This document shows, one piece after another, positions 55,036 through 64,000 of a stretch of 64,000 nucleotides of DNA; the stretch's first letter is position 1; each line of letters opens with the position of its first letter. Source of the stretch: Ypsolopha sequella. Taxonomy: Eukaryota > Arthropoda > Insecta > Lepidoptera > Ypsolophidae. The stretch covers positions 930,001 to 994,000 of the forward strand of contig OW203991.1 in the NCBI GenBank assembly GCA_934047225.1, in the 5' to 3' direction. Position numbers and translations under genes: made by a program. The notes below the pieces were generated by a model. It ran no database searches. It had not been told where the DNA came from and saw nothing but the letters and a program-made list of their open reading frames with translations.

Positions 55036-55715
55036 AGTCCTAATTTCTTGGCAAGTATATTATGAATATAACGCAGGCAGATATTACGAGCGGTTCATTA
55101 GGTATAGAGTTGTAGATTTAACGAGCCAACTTCCGAGTTGCATGTGCAGGGAAACATTAATTAAGGCTGACTGCGACTAGATCGGTTTCGGACCAACTAG
55201 ACTTAGCGTTTAATCCCATTGTTATCGCGTTTAGACTTTTCGGTTAGAGGAACACGAGAAAAAAGTTACAGTTTATCAGAATCCGTTTTTCATTCGTTTT
55301 CTTAGCTATCTTCACTGAAGATTTGGTTAACAAATATAACATGCAAAACTATTAATGTATTTAGATTACTATATAGAAACTTGAAATTGGTTTCAACAAT
55401 TTGAATTGATCAATTTGATCAATATATTTTCTAGATTGTAATGTACTGTAGTACTGTTTTGGTTTACCAAGGTTAAATTTATGTGCGTGATAAAAAACGG
55501 CATTCATTTCAAACTTAGGGCCGAACTCCGAAGGTTGTGCGCATCAAGTTTTCAGAAAGTCAGGGTGTGCACTTCGGAGCGGCATCGAGCACGGTTTTAT
55601 TGATGACTGCGACCGAAAACGAGATTGATTCGCTCGGCGGTAATTGAACCAAGTGATACTTCGGTGATCCATTACTTTACACTTTGCTTGATTCAGTAAT
55701 TGATACATACCTGAT
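55036..55715. other. Spacer, no gene recognised
   Basis: About 680 bases with no supported feature. Confidence 0.45.
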
Positions 55716-55870
55716 AAAAAGTAGTGGTAGGACGCCGATCTCTTAATCTTGAGACCCGGGTTTGAAACCAGCCATTGGAGCGAGCGTGAGTTTTTCAGAA
55801 TTTATGTGTATAAGTTTATTATGTAGAATATTGTCTACTATTAATAATTTAAGAAGTTATTATTCAACAA
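55716..55870 (+). mobile_element. tRNA-derived SINE copy (plus strand)
   Basis: agtagtggtaggacgccgat + ctcttaatcttgagacccgg + gtttgaaacc is a decayed A-box/B-box pair. The body 'gagtttttcagaattt' matches the copy at 59.6 kb. Confidence 0.7.
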
Positions 55871-55969
55871 CTTAATTAGACCCTATATATTTAAACAGTT
55901 GAATAGATTGTGAGTGTCAAGTTTAGTTGGTTCTTATAAGTTAATAACTGCAGCTGGAATGAGTTCGTG

Positions 55970-56035
55970 TTTTAACAATATATTCGGAACTCTCAGGGCC
56001 CGAGTCCTACTGGCACTTGTCCGGTTTTATTTATT
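55970..56035 (-). repeat. Reversed end of the 'ggccaagtgcgagt' family
   Basis: cggaactctcagggcccgag + tcctactggcacttgtccgg + tttt. Confidence 0.75.
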
Positions 56036-56667
56036 TTTTAAGATATCAACAAATTCATCTCAATCAGACAAGTAATTTCAAGTTACACCGCAGATAGACG
56101 AATTGTATTACCAAGAAGGCTCATAAGGATTTCCATTTTTTGTCAAAACACAAAGAACTCGACAGTAGAATTTAATAATGTTATACGTCAAAGGGTCGAC
56201 CTTTACTTAAGGGTGCTTTATCGGTACTCGACACATCCGTCAACCTATTATTCCCTGAGCAGACATTATGCCCATGTCTTTAAGAGGGTCATGCTCGATA
56301 TCTTTCGGCTTTCTACACTTGTGGTCAAGAAAACTAGCTGTCTTTTAACCTTTTTATCAAGTGCCAGCTTTTTCCTACAGCTTCGCCCACGTGGTTATCA
56401 TTTTTCTGACCGAAAATCTGCGAAGCCGCCATTGCGCGTCATAATGCTTTGTCATAAAAACAACATAAACATATCGCCACAACAAATATCACCGTATTTT
56501 ACAGTGTGGGTGACCAATGACCATAGAACAGTCAACTCTCGTGCATCCTTTTTTCACTTAAGTGTTTACATCCCAAGGTGATAGGAGATGACACTTATCG
56601 TCGTATTTCGGGCTAACAGGTTTAAGTCACAGCGCTTACATTCATCAAAAATGTTTTTAATTATACT
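56036..56667. other. Spacer, no gene recognised
   Basis: The 122-codon forward frame at 56,213-56,581 has no domain I recognise and no exon context; I leave it uncalled. Confidence 0.45.
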
Positions 56668-56932
56668 AGCTTTTGCCCGGGGCTTCGCCTGCATTAATTA
56701 AGTTTTTGTGTAGTCGTATTGAATCTGTAAATATTTTTCAGACAATTTTTTTTTTTTTAGTACATACTCGTAGTTGACCTGACTCTAGTTTGGAGTATTT
56801 GGAGTGTTTTTGGTTCTCATCATCTCTAATTTCTAATTTGATATCCATTGAAGCCGATGACCAAGACATGTTTCCGTCATTGGCGAGGCCAAAGGCCGAG
56901 TCGCTTTTCCGATCGATACTATTTTTTGTTAT
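56668..56932 (+). repeat. 'cttttgcccggggcttcgcc' dispersed repeat, left part
   Basis: actagcttttgcccggggct + tcgcctgcatt is the start of a family very common in insect genomes. It is interrupted by piggyBac and resumes at 57,767. Confidence 0.75.
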
Positions 56933-56936
56933 TTAA

Positions 56937-57762
56937 CCTTTAACTGACGTGGTATACGTCTCACAGACGTGATTACTATTGTTATTACAATATCTTTTTA
57001 AATACACGACGCGTGGCGCTACCCCTCCCTCTACCTTCCCCTCTTACCATCTTCTTACCGCCAGTCACGGCCTCGAGCGCGTCGAGTGAACACGTTATCA
57101 CGCAGAAGCAATCGCCGTCTGACAGACGTAAGTACGGTGTTTATGTACAAATCTTTGCACGTCTCTTGGTCGTGACCTCTGTGTTTACGTTGATATGCTC
57201 ATAGTGTCTAATTGACGTGACCAGGTCCAGGAACGCGGAAAACATGTGCGGTTTGTCCCAGTCGCCTAAAAAGAAGGACAAAGTACTGTTGCTATCATTG
57301 CAAAAAGCCAATGTGCCTTACTTGCTGCCTTCAAGTATGCAATCACTGTAAGCTACGACAGTAAAAAAATACCAAATTTGTGCCTTGTCATTATTTTTAT
57401 TATTAGAGTAAGGATTTTAGTTTTTGTTGTTTTTCAATTATAATTTATAGAAGTAACGATTGTTTGAGTTAATTTTTCGATTTATACAAAAGTTTTTTTT
57501 TTATAAAGGCTGAACCAAGTTCCTAAATTCAACTAAGTTAATTTTGTGACTTCATAAATAAATGTTAATAATTATTAAAATAAAGATGGCAGTTTTATTT
57601 TTGTTTGTAATTCAATTACCAAAATATGTATCCATCTATTTGTGAAACTCATACAGTTGGTATTGTTTGGTAAAATTAATTTAATTTACATTAATATTTT
57701 TACGTCTGTGAGACGGTACCTCAGCGTTACAGTTACATTTAGACCACGTCGTCAGCCAAAGG
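56937..57762 (+). mobile_element. 826-bp internally deleted piggyBac element
   Basis: TTAA at 56,933-56,936 and 57,763-57,766. Ends cctttaactgacg / inverted cctttggctgacg. Subterminal inverted repeats acgtctcacagacgt (left) and acgtctgtgagacg (right) match the asymmetric internal repeats known for piggyBac. The interior keeps a 5' leader and the last ~45 codons of the transposase; the catalytic region is gone. Confidence 0.93.
57221..57364 (+). pseudogene. piggyBac transposase, C-terminal cysteine-rich domain
   Basis: In-frame from after the TGA at 57,218 to the TAA at 57,362: PGPGTRKTCAVCPSRLKRR, then TKYCCYHCKKPMCLTCC, then LQVCNHCKLRQ and stop. The CxxC pairs form the zinc-binding domain that in piggyBac proteins contacts the subterminal DNA repeats. 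All the cysteines and the natural stop are present with no frameshift. It has no catalytic DDD residues and no start codon in frame, so this copy makes no transposase. Confidence 0.92.
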
Positions 57763-57766
57763 TTAA

Positions 57767-58040
57767 ATTAATTCTCTGCTAATGTGTCTATGGCGGTCCT
57801 TAATAACTGAATTAATCCCCAAAATCAGTTTGGCGAGGCTGAAGCCCGAGCCACGTCTCTGAACGACACTATTTCTTGTTCTTTAATTTATGTAAAAAAA
57901 GTAACCTTTGTCGTATTCTAGGTCTAGAACTACATTTGTGAAAAGTTTCAGCCCAATCGGTAGAGTAGTTATGGCGTGAGGGAGTAACAAACATCCATCC
58001 ATCCATTCATTCATCTATACATCCATCTATCCAAACTTTC
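57767..58040 (+). repeat. Dispersed repeat, right part
   Basis: 'agaactacatttgtgaaaag', 'cccaatcggtagagtagtta', 'gagggagtaacaaacatcca' and (catc)n are the 3' portion of the repeat begun at 56,668. Confidence 0.75.
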
Positions 58041-58800
58041 GCATTTATTATATTATTATCACATATATATTTATCATATCTCGGGACTATGTAGTCTCGC
58101 ATCTTTGAGAGGCGTGCGTGGGGCCGAATCCAACTTATTATTATTATTATTATTATTAGGGTGGGATTTCCACTAGTTTTTCGTTTTATTTTATTTGCTT
58201 TATTGGCTTCTGTAGTTAATTTCTAACGACTACTTGAACTAGTAAATTCTTACAATTACTGTACGTACCTGTAACAACTAAACAGTTCCGAAACATGCGA
58301 TAGTTACTTCCAGTTACAAATTCCGAAGACAAACAGTTATTACCTTGACTCTTCAAAGACCATTTATATTCTAGCTTAGTTGTTACTTGGAAACAAATTT
58401 AAGTTCTTGACTAGAACTTAATGCGTACTCGAAACTTTATATGCACCAGCCGCTATTTAGCAGTAACGAAGTGAAGTGTTATGGATATTGTTTGTAATTA
58501 TTACAATAATGTTGTTATTATTACTTATATATACCAAGTGCAAATGGACATGTATATTTAATGTAACCACATAATCTACTGATCAAACTGAACAACTTTA
58601 TTGAATAAACTTAACAAAGAAAAGGAAAAATTAAATTTATATAAATTACCTGCGCATAGAAGTAGGTTTTCAAAATTGTTAAAGAAACGTAAATTCTTTT
58701 TTTTTTGGAATTTCTACCGAAATAGATTTATTGATTGCATTTAAACACATGTGTCCATTTACTTATTAGATAATAAATATGGTATAACTTTTATAGGCTT
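58041..58800. other. Spacer with (ATT)n
   Basis: (TTA)n microsatellite at 58,135-58,158; no gene. Confidence 0.55.
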
Positions 58801-58870
58801 TTATTTTTAGAAATTGGTTAAGATAAGAAGTTAGAAGAAATATATTATTTAAACCAATTTCTAAAAATAA
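58801..58870. repeat. Perfect 19-bp inverted repeat
   Basis: ttatttttagaaattggtt (58,801-58,819) and its exact reverse complement (58,852-58,870) around a 32-nt loop. Confidence 0.93.
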
Positions 58871-59602
58871 TAAATAAGTTCAACTTGTTAAGTACGATAC
58901 AAATTTAGAAAAGGAATTAAATTTAATTTACGTAACAAGTGACGTGTGTTACTTGTTCTACAATTACCTAAACGTAGAATCACTTAATTCTGCAACTCGT
59001 TGCTTATTTCACGGTCTGGTACCTCGTGTACTCGTGTAATTGTCTCCAAGTGTACAGCCCACGTCGGGGGCTCCATCTCGAGATAAAGAGCATATTATCG
59101 TCATTGCCGAATAAATTAGCCTCCAGACTATTATGTAAAACGTCCTAACGTTTTATCTACCCATTGTTGTGTACGTATATTGTGTATTCTTTAGACTTTG
59201 AAGGAGGTTCACTTGTGATTTCCTTTTATATAATTTATATAAAAGTCTTCGAGTATAATGGGATGCTTATCGCTGTAGGTAGTTGATAAATCGTTTGGAA
59301 TAATTGAGATTGTTTAGGTTTTATGTTTCCTTGAGGGCGGAATATAAAATAAGCTTCGACACAAAATTAATGTTTAGTAAAAGGTCGTTGTTTAATAATG
59401 TACGATATTTTTTGTGCAAAATGTGAAAAAAACATAAAAAACTTTTCGTTCTTTATGAAAAATTGAAAACAGGATAATTTTAAATTCAAATTCAAATAGT
59501 TTATTTTGTAAAGTAGGTATACATACGATTTTTACGAGTCAAATTTAATTTAATGTTAAATTAAATATAAAATAAATAAAAAATAATGGATTCAAATAAA
59601 AA
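58871..59602. other. Spacer, no gene recognised
   Basis: AT-rich, no supported feature. Confidence 0.45.
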
Positions 59603-59760
59603 AGCGACAGTAGCTCAGACAGTAGAACATTAGCCTCTCAATCTTGAGAACCAGGTTCAATCCCCGGTCGGGCAAGCATCAATGAGTTTTTCGGAATTAC
59701 ATCATTTATCAAACATTTATCAATAATTTTTTCAATAATTTACAGTTACAGTGAAAGAAA
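59603..59760 (+). mobile_element. tRNA-derived SINE, best-preserved copy
   Basis: A-box-like tagctcagacagtagaac and B-box ggttcaatcccc lie 37 bases apart, as in tRNA genes, followed by gagtttttcggaattacatc as the SINE body. The acceptor arms do not pair, so it is not a functional tRNA gene. Pol III promoter boxes would drive its transcription. Confidence 0.78.
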
Positions 59761-60469
59761 AACAAATCAGTTGTCTAGATATTTGCCACGCATATAAAAG
59801 TGTACAAGGAATGTATTATTTCAATCAACGTCTATTTACTCTTCACAAGTTTCACACATCTACATACTCCTGGTTCCTAGATTAATATCTACATAGACTT
59901 TGATTAATTAATTAATCAACTTATCTATTCGTCAGTAGGTTTCGTCGCGAGAGACAAATAAACAGACATACATCAAAGCTTTCCTATAAAGGTTTCAGTT
60001 TACATAACCCTAAAAACTGTAAGTACACTCACGTTTCTTTTCAAAAGTTAACTTTATCACAATGGAATAAGGGATTCGAGGCGGGAACCTTTATTGGGGT
60101 CCGGCGTACCCCCGCGTGCTCCCAATAGTTAGATTATCCCGACACTAGTGTATTCTAAACATGGTGTGTCGTACACCGGTCACGTACCGAAGGTGCACCG
60201 GTTGAACAGCCGACCTAATTGACCTCTTTCATGGCTCAGGTGTACATTTGAAGATGGTGAGGGGTACGGCATGCTAACTGTATGCTAAGGGAGGTAACTT
60301 TTGAAGTCAAAACTTGTTTAGGCGCGTTGAGCGAGTTTTGGTACGGTAAAATATTACGGGTATTCGTCAACGTCACTGACATGCTATTTTGACAGTAAAA
60401 TTTTCAGTACTGTCGGCAGTCCCCATGGCTGCCGGTATATTTAATTTTATTGTTGAACGTTCTAACGTG
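59761..60469. other. Spacer, GC-richer block without a gene
   Basis: 60,060-60,300 is GC-richer (ggtccggcgtacccccgcgt; cggtcacgtaccgaaggtgc). No reading frame of note; identity unknown. Confidence 0.45.
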
Positions 60470-60585
60470 ACATGAGCTTTATCGCCGTACTTCGGGCACT
60501 AATACAAGCTATTTAACTGACAGGATTCGAACCTGAGTCTCAAGATTAAGTCCCCAGCGTCCTACTTACTGAACTACAAAACTGC
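60470..60585 (-). mobile_element. tRNA-derived SINE copy (minus strand)
   Basis: tcgccgtacttcgggcacta at left; caggattcgaacctgagtct is the reverse of a B-box (ggttcgaatcc, perfect match to consensus). Confidence 0.78.
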
Positions 60586-61579
60586 TATAAAATAATTGAA
60601 AAATATTCCAATCAAGAACTAGTGATAATTTTTCAACAGATAACAATATAACATATCCCATGATATACGTCAGTAAAGAAATTACTTTACGGAAATTACG
60701 ACTTTGAAATTTATAAAGCATCGAAATATTATTTTGATGCTTTATAAAGTATATGGAAGTACAAAAATATTTAATAGTATTTTGTTCAACTGTGATATAA
60801 TGTGAGAAATGAGGAACACACGAATGCTTGTTTACGAATCGTTTCGTAATAGCCTTGCACGAGTGTCCCAATATGTCTAATTATATCCAATTGCACACAA
60901 TACTTTATCTACGACCATCAAAAACAATTTCAAGAAAAATGAGAAGAGTCAGAAGCGAGAAGAGTAAAAAGGGCGTGGCTTAAGAAATTAAGACAGGCTT
61001 TTATCGCTTGTAATTGGTTCACTAGCGGTGTTATAATAAATATGACCAATATCAGCGCAGAATTGCGGTGTTATAATGTAATATTATAACATCGGTTAAG
61101 CAATGTAGGTACTTATAAAACCACTTTTGATTTTGAAATTACCTTATTTCAGTATGGGAGTCAAAATGTTCTGAGATGGGAGTCACAATCTATTTAAATG
61201 TTTTTAGATCGGAGTAGATAAAATTATTTTCACGATTGTATTTTTATGAATTTGTTAACCTAATATTCAGAATAAATTATTTTTACTTCACATCGGAAAA
61301 TTGCTTAAAGTTTATCTTTATTAAAAGACATGTGTGTTTCAACTTGGTTTCAACACTACAAAAATCATTCTACGATTTTCTCAAAAATGGACAGGATACA
61401 GGACAGGTTACGTCAGTATCAGTTGTCGAAATTGAATCGACTTACCATCGCACTACAAAATGGAAGCCGCAGTCGTTCGGAAACGCAGCTGTTAAAATAG
61501 TGCCGAAATATTAGAGAGTACACCAAAAAAAGTGGTAAGAAGCCATTAATTTTTGAAATTATAAAACCACGACACAATA
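60586..61579. other. Spacer, no gene recognised
   Basis: About 1 kb; frames at 60,566-60,871 and 61,236-61,514 have no recognisable domain. Confidence 0.45.
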
Positions 61580-62025
61580 AGGATACGGAACCCTTAAAAC
61601 ATAGAGATGCCATAACAACACCAAGGCGACAAAAAACAAGGCGCTAAATGGTAGCGCCTGACACGAAATTTGGCATTCTCTGGGTATGGAATCCTAATTT
61701 TCATAATTTGTTGTTTCACATAAGAGTATCTACTACAGTCTGACCAAATGTAAAACTTCTTTATTACCGTTTTAGGAAAGAGTGGATAAAAATAACGTTA
61801 AAAAAACGATATCTCTTCTATTAGTAGGGGGTCCTTAGGTAAACATTTTTGCAAGTTTATTATTTGCCGTGATAGAGGCGATAATAAATTAAAAACATAT
61901 ATTCTTTAAAAAATTCAACTGGCTGCCTAACGACTGCAACTGTAGATCCCTGGGACAGACGGACGGAGGCTTGGTACAGGTACCGTTAGGCACCCTTCGG
62001 GTACAAAACCCTAAAAATCACGGCT
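61580..62025 (+). repeat. 'cggaaccctaaaa' family copy
   Basis: ggatacggaacccttaaaac, 'aggcgctaaatggtagcgcctgac' in part, 'aacgactgcaactgtagatc', 'agacggacggaggcttggta' and 'gggtacaaaaccctaaaaat' mark a full copy. Confidence 0.75.
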
Positions 62026-62857
62026 CACATGAATCCCGAGCAAGGATTGTGGAGTGCAAGTCGCAGTCCGTACTCTACACACACGTTTCACTGATGATTT
62101 TTACGTCCCAGAGATAAAAGGATGGGTGTTGAGCCCTATCGCCATAACCGGGGCACAAGTTGGACCCGCAGCTTGACGAGCCTTCCGAAGTACGCAGAGT
62201 GAACCCAAATGTGCCCCGACGGGATATTTACTGGTGACCTTTGAACCACTAGACCTCAGGGACGGTATTTTTATAGTTTATTTTTTAATAAATACTATCA
62301 ATTTTAAGAATATCAAAGCACATAGTCCCTTTTTCATCCGTTATTTCATTTTTAATAGTATCTCGGCTATACATAAGAGTCAACTTGTATGAAATGTTAA
62401 TAACCGCTAACTAATAGCGGTTTTAAATCGTTAGTTGCTCAAATTCCGGAATCCAGTGTCCAGACAAGTCACGTACCTGACGTGATGAGCGTCCACACAG
62501 TCGCTCATAACACAGCTCCAGCCAGCCTGGCCGCTCGCCAAGTGCTGGTTAAAGCGTGCCTCCAGTATTTCACATCGCTGTTTGTTCCACGATTACGTTC
62601 ACATAAATTGAATGACTTACTGGGCTATTCTTTGGGCTAGAAATGTGTTTAGTAGACGAATATAGCGAGAGCACCAATTAGCCGACTACTCTTTGGTTTC
62701 AGAGGTCATGCAGCTAGTTAGCTTGAAGAACTATGTCTGGATCAGTGACAGTGATGCAAAGTCAGTGTGCAAAACTAACCTACCCTCATCTTTGCCGGTT
62801 TTCAAATTCTGAATTTTTAAATATGTAGCTGGGGTGATTATGAGTATTGTGCACTTC
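62026..62857. other. Spacer with unassigned GC-richer phrase
   Basis: 62,150-62,270 (gcccgcagcttgacgagc-like wording; gaacccaaatgtgccccgac) looks repeat-derived but is not a family I know. No gene. Confidence 0.45.
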
Positions 62858-63035
62858 CCCCGGTCAGTCAGTCTAGCCGGTCAGTCAGCCCAGCCAGTCA
62901 GTCAGCCTAGCCGGTCAGTCAGCCCAGCTGGTCAGTCAGCCCAGCCAGTCAGTCAGCCTAGCCGGTCAGTCAGCCAAGCTGGTCAGTTAGCCCAGTCGGT
63001 CAGTCAGCCCAGCTGGTCAGTCAGCCCAGCCAGGA
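62858..63035. repeat. 17-bp minisatellite, about 10 copies
   Basis: Unit agccggtcagtcagccc with ccggt/ccagt/ctggt variants. The Ser/Pro/Gln-rich 70-codon frame (62,834-63,046) is a by-product: 17 is not divisible by 3 but the unit lacks stops. Confidence 0.93.
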
Positions 63036-63921
63036 CAGCTCCTTGAAGTAGAGCTAAACAGCTTCAGCTTGCTGGAAAAAAAATTGGTTCATTGAAGGGA
63101 ATGTGAAGCTTTTTCTTACAGGAAAGAACACTTTTTTGCAAAGTACCTGTTTGAAATAGCTCGAATATTATTGACCCCCGAGATTATGTTTGCGTGCGAA
63201 ATTATACCTGACCTGGGGGTAGATGACGAGATGTGGACGGCTGGCGTCTCGGTCGGGTATTACGGTAAGATCAGAACGTTTTGGTGTCTTGACCGCGATC
63301 GGTGTTCAATATTTTGTTTTGAAAGAATTATTTTGAAATTGGGATAATTCTTGTGTACTAATCACAATCTGTACAAGTCTTGTGTACCTACCACGTATTG
63401 CGTTTTCCCGTGAGTGTTTTGTGTGGTTTTGGCTGTTCCGGTGTCGAAAGAACGGCTACGTACCTACTTATATTTGACTTTGTGGGGCCGGCCATATTAA
63501 AGGAAGAATAGTGGCGTCGTCGCTCGGACGGGACCATTTGTTTGGGGAGTGCACCGGGAAGAGAGTCGGATACCTACTCATTGGGAGCCGTACGACATAT
63601 AAAATTTATTTGAGTTTATGTATTTTTATTATCTATAAACAAATTTAGCTAGGGATACACATATATACACACTTTTACCGGCTCACATCTCCTGGAACGT
63701 ATCTACGGGTGAGTCTATCTGTATTTTACTCGAAAAGTGCGAAGCACCCACACACTGCGGTTTGGACCGAGTCGAATCGGTTCAACTCAACTCGATTCGG
63801 ATTGGAGTTACATTAAATCTTTTTTGTGATCTTGATTCCAATTTGGGTTCACGGACTACTGTGAACGGTTTTGCGAATCGTGAAACCGCGCGCGACGATC
63901 AACGGGGTTGCTGCGCGCACA
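63036..63921 (+). other. Possible 5' LTR region of an element running off the window
   Basis: No gene seen. If the primer site at 63,927 is real, an LTR ends at about 63,921 (cgcgcgcaca). Its TG start could not be located and the second LTR would lie outside the window. Confidence 0.35.
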
Positions 63922-63926
63922 TTTTA

Positions 63927-63938
63927 TGGTAGCAGAGC
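63927..63938 (+). promoter_or_regulatory. tRNA-iMet-type primer binding site
   Basis: tggtagcagagc is complementary to the 12-nt 3' end of insect initiator tRNA-Met (...GCTCTGCTACCA). It lies five bases after a CA that could end an LTR. Confidence 0.5.
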
Positions 63939-64000
63939 GTGGTTAATTTAATTAAATAATCAAACCCACTTTATTAATTAGATTTAAGTTACGGAACGGA
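63939..64000. other. Window end
   Basis: AT-rich, 62 bases, nothing assignable. Confidence 0.4.

Noticed and set aside
56213..56581. 122-codon forward gene
   Set aside because: No domain recognised; located between repeats; no transcript evidence available.
59603..59680. Functional tRNA gene
   Set aside because: A and B boxes are present but acceptor arms do not pair, and four relatives share the same non-tRNA body, so it is a SINE.
62834..63046. Ser/Pro/Gln-rich 70-residue protein
   Set aside because: It is translation of a 17-bp minisatellite.

Overview
The window looks like non-genic nuclear DNA from a moth or butterfly. The base composition is AT-rich. It carries many copies of dispersed families typical of Lepidoptera: the 'ggccaagtgcgagt...cggaaccctaaaa' repeat, RTE-like LINEs with GATGGA or ATAC tails, piggyBac, TA-target MITEs, and tRNA-derived SINEs carrying a 'tgtacttcggg' motif on the antisense strand. 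I found no exon of a host protein gene and no functional tRNA or rRNA gene. Every coding trace I recognise belongs to a transposable element, and each one is truncated or disrupted. The family assignments rest on my recognition of motifs, not on a database search.

Layout. 1-1190 is a 61-bp minisatellite that runs off the left edge. 1.9-20 kb is a mosaic of degraded repeats: an RTE fragment with SINE-like relatives, foldbacks, a TA-flanked MITE at 12.8 kb, a Jockey-type LINE fragment at 15.5 kb, and a perfect 104-bp duplication at 17.0 kb. 20.5-24.7 kb is a composite satellite block: a 31-bp array split by a 1,120-bp TG...CA insertion with a 4-bp target duplication, followed by about 50 copies of a 49-bp repeat with a built-in hairpin. 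24.8-25.7 kb holds a long-TIR MITE and a complete 473-bp Copia-type TRIM element (identical 204-bp LTRs, primer site, polypurine tract, 5-bp target duplication). 26-34 kb is repeats and foldbacks. 34,966-38,827 is a Ty3/gypsy element with identical 175-bp LTRs and CGTC target duplications, but with gag fused to mid-RT by an internal deletion. It sits inside an older LINE fragment.

Two near-identical MITEs lie at 41.7 and 42.6 kb. 45.2-49.8 kb is a 42-bp satellite (about 109 units) that is open as a reading frame on both strands and contains a recent duplication of about 1.5 kb. LINE reverse-transcriptase fragments follow at 49.8-55 kb. At 56.9-57.8 kb an internally deleted piggyBac element, which kept the exact C-terminal cysteine-rich domain, sits inside an older repeat. 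The right end has tRNA-SINEs, a 17-bp minisatellite, and at about 63.93 kb a tRNA-iMet-type primer site that may mark another LTR element continuing off the window.

The elements form host-parasite pairs. RTE and its SINE-like relatives share a 3' end. The gypsy element and the TRIM have identical LTRs without an intact coding region, so they were presumably copied by enzymes supplied in trans. The nesting order (LINE, then gypsy; old repeat, then piggyBac; 31-bp array, then LTR) gives relative ages.
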